Both the position numbers and the translations under genes were made by a program. From NCBI GenBank assembly GCA_014762645.1, contig JABURP010000027.1, positions 1 to 35,105 of the forward strand: a DNA stretch of 35,105 nt, written 5' to 3'. Shown one piece after another: positions 25,138 through 31,362 of the stretch. A model generated the notes under the pieces. The model was not told the DNA's origin. It saw only the letters and a program-made list of their open reading frames with translations, and did not search any database. The DNA comes from Crocinitomicaceae bacterium. Lineage in GTDB: Bacteria; Bacteroidota; Bacteroidia; Flavobacteriales_D; Crocinitomicaceae. Within the stretch, counting starts at the first letter, position 1. Each line of letters opens with the position of its first letter.

Positions 25138-25608
25138 AATACCTTTTAGTTCAGAAGGTGCAACAGAAGCTACGTCGAGGGCAAACAAAAGGTGGAAGCT
25201 TTAAATTTCAAAGCAGAATTACAATTCGACTGTTTAACCAGAAATTCATTGGTAATAAAAAGAAAAAAGTCCCTTTGTGTTTGTTGGGTTTTGTTTTGAT
25301 GGGCAAATTATGCAAAAAAAGTTGGAGATGAACACCTTTTGGTTCTGCAGGCGTAGCAGTAGCTACGTCGAGGACAAAACAAAAGGTGGAAGCTTCAAAT
25401 TTCAAAGCAGAATTACAATTCGACTGTTTAACCAGAAATTCATTGGTAATAAAAAGAAAAAAGTCCCTTTGTGTTTGTTGGGTTTTGTTTTGATGGGCAA
25501 ATTATGCAAAAAAAGTTGGAGATGAACACCTTTTGGTTCTGCAGGCGTAGCAGTAGCTACGTCGAGGACAAAACAAAAGGTGGAAGCTTCAAATTTCAAA
25601 GCAGAATT
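25138..25608. repeat. Tandem array of a 194-bp non-coding repeat, about 2.4 copies
   Basis: Copies run 25138-25330 (193 bp, diverged in its first 60 bases), 25331-25524 (194 bp) and 25525-25608 (partial). Outside the diverged part, copies 1 and 2 look identical over more than 100 bases. Each copy opens with a hairpin-forming segment: CACCTTTTG (25333-25341) pairs with CAAAAGGTG (25380-25388), and inside it GGCGTAGC (25350-25357) pairs with GCTACGTC (25362-25369) around the loop AGTA. AACACAAAGGG at 25631-25641 is the inverse of a segment in copies 1 and 2 (25271-25281, 25465-25475). The period is not a multiple of three, so the open frames across it are not a repeat protein. No transposase or known element was recognised. 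The 25000-25137 stretch before it holds only the aldolase promoter region. Confidence 0.85.
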
Positions 25609-25648
25609 TGAACAGCATAAAAACTCAATAAACACAAAGGGATAAAAT

Positions 25649-25752
25649 AAAAAAAGGGTAAGCTACCCGTATCGCACCGCTACAACCGCCTACCCTTGCT
25701 ACATTCCTGTCCTGGGGGATTCAGCAGGAGCTGGTCGTACGGGACTTACCCG
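25649..25752 (-). ncRNA. ffs: Signal recognition particle RNA (4.5S-type)
   Basis: On the minus strand the 5' GGGTAAG and CCCGTA pair with the 3' TACGGG and CTTACCC, closing a hairpin of about 100 bases. The apical part CCCCAGGACAGGAATGTAGC followed by AAGGG has the SRP hallmark: a GGAA tetraloop on an ACA/TGT stem between the asymmetric AGG and AGCA internal loops that bind Ffh. The sequence AGCTCCTGCTGAATCCCC is typical of Bacteroidota SRP RNAs. The closing stem followed by seven T serves as the terminator. A promoter box 6 bases upstream sets the 5' end at about 25752. Confidence 0.92.
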
Positions 25753-25757
25753 AAGCA

Positions 25758-25765
25758 CAAAGTTA
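25758..25765 (-). promoter_or_regulatory. TAnnTTTG promoter box of the SRP RNA
   Basis: Perfect TAACTTTG on the minus strand, placing the start at about 25752, exactly where the SRP RNA closing stem begins. A GTTTAT about 18 bases upstream is the only -33-like sequence. Confidence 0.65.
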
Positions 25766-25802
25766 GTTAAAATAATATTGATAAACGGCAGAAAAACCGG
25801 GT

Positions 25803-26813
25803 TTATCCGTAATTTTCGATCATCTCCTGAACAATAGTCTGAATCTCTGTTCTAAAGCTCTTAGGCTTAACAACTTCTAATTGCGAACCGTGGGAAAGAA
25901 TAGTTCGTTTCAGTTCTTCAGAAATCACCACGTTCATCTGGTAAGTATCCCGGTTTTTACCTTCTTTAATTAGTTCCTGGCTTTTGTGTATGGGTTGTTC
26001 CTGAAGATATTTTGAACCTATTTTATCCACTTTAAACACCAGATTTACCGGATTCTCCTCTTTTGCCGTAATGCCAATAGAATGTTCAAAATAAACATCC
26101 GGATCAAAATCAAACTGATCTAAAAAATATTCTTCCGTCACCTTTAATTCAGACATTCTTGCCAAAGCGTATGTGATAATTTTCTTCTTATTCGTGTCGT
26201 AGCTGATCAAGTACCAACGATTCCGATATTCTTTTAAAAGAAGTGGTAAAACCGTTCTTTCCTTAAATTTTCCTGAATTATAATTTGTATACCCAAAGTG
26301 TACCACTTTCTTTTCCTTAATGGCCTTTAGGAGTTCAGGAAGCATATCATTCCCTTGTGATTTTGGCTGAGATTCGAACTGTACAAAATTATTGACTTCT
26401 TCATCCGTGGGGTTATTTGAAATATGCACACGGTCAAAAATTTTGTCAATCGCAAAACCGAACTGATCAAAAATACTGACATCTCTAAACTGCATTAAAG
26501 TATTGGCAGCGAACTTAATGGCCTCAATATCTTCTTCAGACAGTGGAATTTTATCAATACTGAAATGTTCATCTTCATAGAAATACCCCTTCTCTTTTTT
26601 GCTGTATTTAATTGGTGCATCAAACTCCATTCGCATGGCAAACATATCCTTTTCAATAGTCGAGTCACATATGTCTGTCCCTTCAACACTGCCGAATATA
26701 GCCTCTTCACAAGCTTGCCGTAATTCTTCCTTGGTTGGAAATGGTTTGTAAGGATTTCTGAGAGCTCTGTCTATAACTCTGTACCTTAATTGTGCATTTT
26801 TGATTTTGGACAT
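25803..26813 (-). CDS. WYL-domain transcriptional regulator
   Basis: 336 residues. The N-terminal part (1-75) is helical with a probable winged helix-turn-helix (PFPTKEELRQACEEAIFG, then ICDSTIEKDMFAMRMEFDAP, close to the 'STIxRDL' pattern of such domains). Residues about 160-235 form the WYL domain with VHFGYTN and YRNRWYLISYDTNKK (the WYL triad). A C-terminal extension (WCX-like) ends in RTEIQTIVQEMIENYG. WYL proteins sense nucleic acids or nucleotides and often control DNA-damage or defence genes. No defence gene is adjacent. It diverges from the NlpC/P60 gene with 48 bases between starts, and could regulate it or itself. Confidence 0.88.
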   Translation of the reverse strand: MSKIKNAQLRYRVIDRALRNPYKPFPTKEELRQACEEAIFGSVEGTDICDSTIEKDMFAMRMEFDAPIKYSKKEKGYFYEDEHFSIDKIPLSEEDIEAIKFAANTLMQFRDVSIFDQFGFAIDKIFDRVHISNNPTDEEVNNFVQFESQPKSQGNDMLPELLKAIKEKKVVHFGYTNYNSGKFKERTVLPLLLKEYRNRWYLISYDTNKKKIITYALARMSELKVTEEYFLDQFDFDPDVYFEHSIGITAKEENPVNLVFKVDKIGSKYLQEQPIHKSQELIKEGKNRDTYQMNVVISEELKRTILSHGSQLEVVKPKSFRTEIQTIVQEMIENYG

Positions 26814-26851
26814 TTGTTACCAATTAATTTTTATAAAGTTATAAAACATAT

Positions 26852-26859
26852 TAATTTTG
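26852..26859 (+). promoter_or_regulatory. TAnnTTTG box directly before the NlpC/P60 gene
   Basis: Perfect TAATTTTG ending 2 bases before ATG 26862 and 8 before ATG 26868. The expected transcription start (about 26864-26866) favours the second ATG and a nearly leaderless mRNA. No clear -33 TTG is seen. Confidence 0.5.
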
Positions 26860-26867
26860 TTATGGTT

Positions 26868-27368
26868 ATGAAGATTTTGACTTTCATATTCTTCGTCTCT
26901 ACATTCCTGGTTTCTAAAGGATTTAAAACTGAGTCTAATTATGTGACTCGTGATATTTCAAAAGATGAACTTTGTTTGCGGGACAGCATTGTGGATTATG
27001 CCCAGTGTCAGCTAGGTATTCCGTACGTTTGGGGGGGCACATCAAACAAAGGGTTTGATTGTACCGGTTTTGTGTATTATGTCTTTAAAAGATTTGGAAT
27101 TAAAGTATCACGCGCAAGTTCTGGATATGAGGATTTTGGAGAAGCCGTAGACCTTAAGGAATCACGGCCGGGTGATATCATGCTGTTTACAGGAACAGAT
27201 CCATCTAAAAGAAAAGTAGGACATGCCGGAATAATCCTTAAAAATGAAAATGGGCAGGTTGATTTTATTCATAGTTCATCCTCTAAAAAACACTTTGGTG
27301 TGACTATAACTCATTATAATGAAAGTGGATATGTCAAACGATTCCTTCGCGTAATAAATGTGATTTAA
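26868..27368 (+). CDS. Secreted NlpC/P60 cysteine peptidase (cell-wall hydrolase)
   Basis: 166 residues from ATG 26868. ATG 26862 adds two residues, and an ATG at 26790 would overlap the divergent WYL gene. Signal peptide MKILTFIFFVSTFLVSKG. The NlpC/P60 fold follows: LGIPYVWGGTSNKGFDCTGF with the catalytic Cys, KVGHAGIIL with the catalytic His, and FIHSSSSKKHFG with the third polar residue. Such enzymes cut gamma-D-glutamyl-diaminopimelate bonds in peptidoglycan stem peptides. It is a single-domain enzyme without SH3 domains. Its stop overlaps the start of the next lipoprotein gene by one base (TAATG), so the two are translationally coupled. Confidence 0.9.
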   Translation: MKILTFIFFVSTFLVSKGFKTESNYVTRDISKDELCLRDSIVDYAQCQLGIPYVWGGTSNKGFDCTGFVYYVFKRFGIKVSRASSGYEDFGEAVDLKESRPGDIMLFTGTDPSKRKVGHAGIILKNENGQVDFIHSSSSKKHFGVTITHYNESGYVKRFLRVINVI

Positions 27369-27976
27369 TGAAACATTTTTTTTCCTCATTACTTTTATTA
27401 ACCTTTCTGCCAGGTTGTGGTGAAAACACTTCGAACACTACGATTCCAACAGATTCAGGAACATTAAAGGAAAGTGAAATGATGGATACCTGCGAATGTA
27501 AAGTGTTGGATACAGATACTACGGGGATGCACTATCTCAATGATAAACCTTATACAGGAACTTGCATTAATTATTATCCCGAAACCCAAACCAAATACAT
27601 TGAAAAGAGCATTTTAAATGGCAAAATTCACGGTAAAGTAACCTATTACAGTAAAAAGGGAGATGTTTTGATTGAAGAAGTTTATGAAGCGGGAAACAAG
27701 AAGCGGTCCGGGAATGTGGACGTACTTACCTGCCAGTGCTCAGAACTTGAAAAACAAGAAACACATTACCCAGCTGTACCTTACCGGTATTTATTGGATG
27801 ATATTCCGTATACGGGAACATGTGAAGAATACTATCCGGATTCTGACCAGTTATATATGCGGGTTAGCTATAAGAAAGGAGTGTTGGATGGACACACGAT
27901 TTACTACAACAAAGACGGCTCTACATTGCTAATTGAGCGCTATGAAAATGGCGAACTTGTGCGTACAATCCACTAA
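27368..27976 (+). CDS. Lipoprotein with two MORN-variant repeats
   Basis: 202 residues. Lipoprotein signal MKHFFSSLLLLTFLPGCGEN with lipobox PGC. The mature protein has two repeated blocks of about 75 residues, each with a Cys-x-Cys (CECK, CQCS), a DxxPYTGTC turn, a YYPxxxxxY strand pair, a DG/HG hairpin (GKIHGKVTYY, GVLDGHTIYY) and a closing IE.YE.G. These are MORN_2-type repeats, common in Bacteroidota lipoproteins of unknown role. It is coupled to the NlpC/P60 gene, so it could bind or restrain that hydrolase at the outer membrane (inference). Its stop shares CTAA with the convergent 483-residue gene. Confidence 0.82.
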   Translation: MKHFFSSLLLLTFLPGCGENTSNTTIPTDSGTLKESEMMDTCECKVLDTDTTGMHYLNDKPYTGTCINYYPETQTKYIEKSILNGKIHGKVTYYSKKGDVLIEEVYEAGNKKRSGNVDVLTCQCSELEKQETHYPAVPYRYLLDDIPYTGTCEEYYPDSDQLYMRVSYKKGVLDGHTIYYNKDGSTLLIERYENGELVRTIH

Positions 27977-29424
27977 TTAGCCTTAATCAGTTGTCCTGAT
28001 TCGTCTGCCTTTATACTCTCTTTCTTATGATGCCCAAATAGATTATAGAACTTAATTGCTTTCATAACGCTTTCAGGCACATCATCTTCCCAATCAGGCT
28101 CATTCTTTTTGATCTTAGCCAAAACTGTATCCGACTGTATGTGAAGTAGATTTTTGTCATAGCTACCGTAAGCGGCCAATTTATTGTTCGCCATCATGTA
28201 ATCCAACAAACCTTGTAAATGATCCGGAACTTCGAATTTTGAAAGGTCATAGATCTCATTTGAACCCTTTTCCAGTGCAGGGTAAACGTACATCTTTACA
28301 TTGTGACCAAAACCACGACCAAATGCTTCTAGCAACCCTCCATTTAAGGTTGCATAATACTTTTCATCAAAGATGGTTTGCAAAGTATAAACCCCCAGAA
28401 GAACACCAATTTTTCTTCCTTTTGTAATATGAGAAATATACTCAATCATCTTATAATGCTTGAGGTAGTTCGATATCATCACTGTATATCCCATTGAACA
28501 TAATAGCTCAGCTCTGTCAATAAAGTCTTTATCCGAAATCTTACCATCTGCTGTCAGATCCTTCAAGGTAAGTTCCAAAAGTATACACATGTTATCCTTG
28601 TCAACCTCTTCTTCTTCAAGATACAATTTTGTGCCCTCCTCAATAACGTCTACGTGAACTTTGGTCATTGGTCTGAATCGTCCGCGCATCAGAAGTACAT
28701 CCTTTTTATATAAGGCCGTGTGAGGTTGTAACACCGCTCCCGTCTGATCGAACATAGTTGCGTCTGTCAGTCCCTTTTTAACAAGGTTAAGGGCTACGAT
28801 TCGATTGTCTACATGCTCAAAGTCGGGTCCCATTACACGCAACATGTCTATTTCGACACGATCGCGGGGTAATCGGTGAGTTAAGCCTTCAAGGAATTCA
28901 TCTATATTATCGCGTTCAAAAAAACAAGCGTAAATCAAATTAACACCCAGGATTCCCAAAGCTTCCTGTTGTCTCTTATGGCTTTGATCGTGCATTTTTA
29001 CATGCAATACCAACTCATTGGGTTCTTTTCCTACTTCTAACTGCAATTTTAACCCTATCCAACCTTGTCCCTGATTGGTTTTATGATAATTGAGGGATTC
29101 AACCGTATTGGCAAATGCAAAAAAACGACAGGTCTCTTGTTTTTCATGAAGGGTTGTTGACATATTCGAATATTCTGTCTCCAACATTTGAATCAACCGT
29201 TCTTCGCAAACATATCGCGTACAATCTCCGTAGAAAGTATCACTGACCTTCATGTCATAAGCGGAATGAGTGTAAGCAATTGTCCCGGAAGACCCTCCAG
29301 CCTTAAAAAAGTTTGCTGCTACCTCCTGCCCTGCTCCGATCTCTGCGAATGAACCATAAATATCATTCGTTAAATTTAGCTTCAACGCTTTTTCTTCAGT
29401 TGTTAATCTTCTATTCTGCGACAT
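27973..29424 (-). CDS. Conserved protein of about 480 residues, function unknown
   Basis: 483 residues with no signal peptide or membrane segment. The start RRLTTEEKALKLNLTNDIYG, followed by SFAEIGAGQEVAANFF, and the segments RFFAFANTVESLNYHK, GWIGLKLQLE, ALGILGVNLIYACF and MRGRFRPMTKVHVD belong to a family widespread in bacteria. As I recall, it is often mislabelled as nicotinate-nucleotide adenylyltransferase or TonB-dependent receptor; neither fits this sequence, which lacks the HxGH nucleotidyltransferase motif and any barrel. It has a proper promoter (TTG-N18-TAATTTTG) and a strong Shine-Dalgarno (AAGGAG, 29435-29430), unusual in this window and suggesting efficient expression. Cytoplasmic; role not known to me. 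Confidence 0.82.
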   Translation of the reverse strand: MSQNRRLTTEEKALKLNLTNDIYGSFAEIGAGQEVAANFFKAGGSSGTIAYTHSAYDMKVSDTFYGDCTRYVCEERLIQMLETEYSNMSTTLHEKQETCRFFAFANTVESLNYHKTNQGQGWIGLKLQLEVGKEPNELVLHVKMHDQSHKRQQEALGILGVNLIYACFFERDNIDEFLEGLTHRLPRDRVEIDMLRVMGPDFEHVDNRIVALNLVKKGLTDATMFDQTGAVLQPHTALYKKDVLLMRGRFRPMTKVHVDVIEEGTKLYLEEEEVDKDNMCILLELTLKDLTADGKISDKDFIDRAELLCSMGYTVMISNYLKHYKMIEYISHITKGRKIGVLLGVYTLQTIFDEKYYATLNGGLLEAFGRGFGHNVKMYVYPALEKGSNEIYDLSKFEVPDHLQGLLDYMMANNKLAAYGSYDKNLLHIQSDTVLAKIKKNEPDWEDDVPESVMKAIKFYNLFGHHKKESIKADESGQLIKAN

Positions 29425-29450
29425 CCAATCTCCTTTTTTTTTTGAGAGTT

Positions 29451-29479
29451 CAAAATTAATAATTAACTAAGGTTTACAA
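29451..29479 (-). promoter_or_regulatory. Promoter of the 483-residue protein gene (TTG-N18-TAATTTTG)
   Basis: On the minus strand TTG (29479-29477), 18 bases, then a perfect TAATTTTG (29458-29451). The leader is about 20 bases and contains an A-run and AAGGAG before the ATG at 29424. It is the best match to the full Bacteroidota consensus in the window. Confidence 0.7.
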
Positions 29480-29558
29480 GTATTTAGAGCGATTAATTAG
29501 GCATTTTCTCGAAGATTGGTTGAATATGAGTGACGAGTTACATCACAGGATTATAAGA

Positions 29559-29593
29559 TTGTTATTTAGAGCAATATTTAATGATTAATTTTG
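29559..29593 (+). promoter_or_regulatory. Promoter box directly before the CoA-transferase gene
   Basis: Perfect TAATTTTG (29586-29593) ending 5 bases before ATG 29599; TTG at 29559-29561 is 24 bases upstream, slightly long. The predicted transcription start is at the ATG itself. This argues against the in-frame ATG at 29581, which would lie upstream of transcription. Confidence 0.55.
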
Positions 29594-29598
29594 CCAGT

Positions 29599-30666
29599 AT
29601 GAAAAGTCCTCTTGCTGATCTTAAAGTTCTCGAGGTAGCCAGTGTTTTAGCTGGTCCTGCAGTAGGCATGTACTTTGCTGAGCACGGTGCAGCTGTAACT
29701 AAAGTAGAAAACAAACTCACCCATGGTGATGTAACTCGTTCCTGGAAATTACCTGAAGAAGATAAGGACCTAAATATATCTGCATATTACTGTTCAGTAA
29801 ACTGGCACAAGAGATGTTTATTTTTAGACCTGACTGACCCCAACGATCGTCCGCAGCTGGAAGAGTTGATTAAAGAAAGTGATATTTTGATCGCGAACTT
29901 CAAATATGGTGATGCCGAGAAGTTTAAATTGGATTTTGAAACGGTCAAAACATTAAATCCTACTATCATCCATGCGGAACTAAGTGGTTTTGGTTCACGT
30001 AACCAACGTGTTGCTTATGACCTGGTGTTGCAGGCTGAAACTGGATTTATGTATATGAATGGGACCCCTGACTCAGATCCGGTTAAAATGCCCTTGGCCA
30101 TGATTGATATTTTAGCGGCTCACCAATTAAAAGAAGGAATTCTTGAAGCGTTGTTGACAAGGTCAGTTCATCCTGCGGCTTATCACGTAGAAGCTTCATT
30201 ATATGACACCGCCTTAGCGACGCTCACAAATCAAGGGACAAATTATTTAATGGCACATCATATTCCTCAGAGAATTGGCAGTAAACATCCAAATATTGCT
30301 CCATACGGGGAGATGTTCAAAACTAAAGACGGGAAAATTCTAACACTTGCCGTAGGTAGTAACAAGCAATTTGAAAAGTTGCTAAATACCTTAGGATTAG
30401 AGATACAGGATAGGTTTTCATCTAACAAACTACGTGTAGAGAACAGGACAGAACTAGCTCAATTTTTATCGGATAGCATTCAAAAATGGAATGGTCAGGA
30501 ACTCTGTGATAAGCTCAATGCTTTATTTGTACCTGTGGCCTTAGTAAAAGATTTGAAAGAAGTTTTTGAATCTGAAGAAGCGCAAAAATTAATACTTGAA
30601 GAAGAAACAGAAGGAGTGATGACCAGAAGGGTAAAGTCCTCAGTTTATACGTTGAGCAAAGGTTAA
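29599..30666 (+). CDS. CoA-transferase family III (CaiB/BaiF) protein
   Basis: 355 residues from ATG 29599. The start MKSPLADLKVLEVASVLAGP is the canonical family III opening (LxGxxVLExxxxLAGP), with AEHGAAVTKVE as the next conserved strand. NWHKRCLFLDLTDP and IHAELSGFGSRN follow. The catalytic Asp is probably the one in MPLAMIDILAAHQ. DTALATLTNQGTNYL and IAPYGEMFKTKDGKILTLAV complete the pattern. These enzymes move CoA between carboxylic acids, or racemise 2-methylacyl-CoA in a related group. The length is nearer to the racemases (about 360) than to formyl-CoA transferase (about 425). Substrate unknown. The stop shares TTAA with the convergent membrane protein gene. Confidence 0.88.
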   Translation: MKSPLADLKVLEVASVLAGPAVGMYFAEHGAAVTKVENKLTHGDVTRSWKLPEEDKDLNISAYYCSVNWHKRCLFLDLTDPNDRPQLEELIKESDILIANFKYGDAEKFKLDFETVKTLNPTIIHAELSGFGSRNQRVAYDLVLQAETGFMYMNGTPDSDPVKMPLAMIDILAAHQLKEGILEALLTRSVHPAAYHVEASLYDTALATLTNQGTNYLMAHHIPQRIGSKHPNIAPYGEMFKTKDGKILTLAVGSNKQFEKLLNTLGLEIQDRFSSNKLRVENRTELAQFLSDSIQKWNGQELCDKLNALFVPVALVKDLKEVFESEEAQKLILEEETEGVMTRRVKSSVYTLSKG

Positions 30667-31265
30667 GATTTTCTTCGCCATTTTTTCATCCTGTCATTAA
30701 TGTATCTCAACAACAGTTTTGCCTCTTTTTCTTCCAATCTCCTTCCAAAGGATTTTTTCTTGGTTTTATATTCAAGAAAGAGAGCATCCGATCCTAATGA
30801 CCAGTAAGCATTATTAAGAAATTGGTTTAATGAAGTATCATCCCCCTTCTCATACCGCAATTTCTTAATGTTTTCGAAAAAGAACCGGTGCGATTTACCA
30901 TACGACAAAATGGAACGTTTAACCCACAATCCTTCGGTATCAATCATTATTAATTCCTTTCCAAAAAGATACCACAGCATAGTTTTTAAGGTAACGTACT
31001 CGAAATAAAACCAGAATCCGGTGAAAATAGCCAGGTAGATTATCTGCTGTTCTCTGATATCCTGATCAAAATTCTCACCAACCTTTAACTCATTGATCCC
31101 TCCAAAAAAAAGTAAATAGATCACATACAATCCTGCAAAGGAAAAACATACTACCCAGGAAATTAACAGAATATCTTTCCACAGTACACGCTTTGGTAAA
31201 ATAACCACGGTTGAAGACTTTTCGTGGTCTTCCATACTGATTCTATCCCCAATTTTTTTTGCCAT
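30663..31265 (-). CDS. Two-helix membrane protein of unknown function
   Basis: 200 residues. Two hydrophobic helices lie near 30-55 (LLISWVVCFSFAGLYVIYLL) and 73-95 (IIYLAIFTGFWFYFEYVTL), followed by a basic cytoplasmic domain. That domain contains ELIMIDTEGLWVKRSIL and FENIKKLRYEKGDD and ends KKWRRKS. The layout (hairpin, then a small beta-domain with a 'W.KR' strand) resembles bacterial PH-like or DUF-type membrane proteins, but I do not assign a family. A perfect TAnnTTTG box lies 7 bases before the ATG at 31265, so the mRNA may be leaderless. Its 3' end overlaps the CoA-transferase gene by 4 bases. Confidence 0.72.
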   Translation of the reverse strand: MAKKIGDRISMEDHEKSSTVVILPKRVLWKDILLISWVVCFSFAGLYVIYLLFFGGINELKVGENFDQDIREQQIIYLAIFTGFWFYFEYVTLKTMLWYLFGKELIMIDTEGLWVKRSILSYGKSHRFFFENIKKLRYEKGDDTSLNQFLNNAYWSLGSDALFLEYKTKKKSFGRRLEEKEAKLLLRYINDRMKKWRRKS

Positions 31266-31272
31266 TGTTGCG

Positions 31273-31280
31273 CAAATTTA
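31273..31280 (-). promoter_or_regulatory. TAnnTTTG box directly before the two-helix membrane protein gene
   Basis: Perfect TAAATTTG on the minus strand, 7 bases before ATG 31265. The only TTG upstream is 12 bases away, too near for a -33 element. Confidence 0.45.
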
Positions 31281-31302
31281 ATGCTTCTATGACAATTTCA
31301 TG

Positions 31303-31343
31303 TAAAAAACAAAAATCCCGACCAGGATTACCAGTCGGGATTT
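31303..31343 (-). terminator. Rho-independent terminator of the 1058-residue cargo gene
   Basis: AAATCCCGAC (31313-31322) and GTCGGGATTT (31334-31343) form a perfect 10-bp stem with an 11-base loop. On the minus strand it is followed by a T-rich run. It lies 19 bases after the cargo stop codon. Confidence 0.88.
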
Positions 31344-31362
31344 AATCAAATGCTTTGTACAG

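Noticed and set aside
25138-25608. CRISPR array
   Set aside because: Units are 194 bp and contiguous, with no short repeats separated by unique spacers, and no cas genes are present.
25208-25635. Open frames on both strands across the 194-bp repeats
   Set aside because: The repeat period is not a multiple of three, the frames differ between copies, there is no start context, and the products repeat only because the DNA does.
29581-29598. Upstream ATG as start of the CoA-transferase
   Set aside because: A perfect TAnnTTTG promoter box lies within these codons, and the conserved N-terminus begins at the ATG at 29599.
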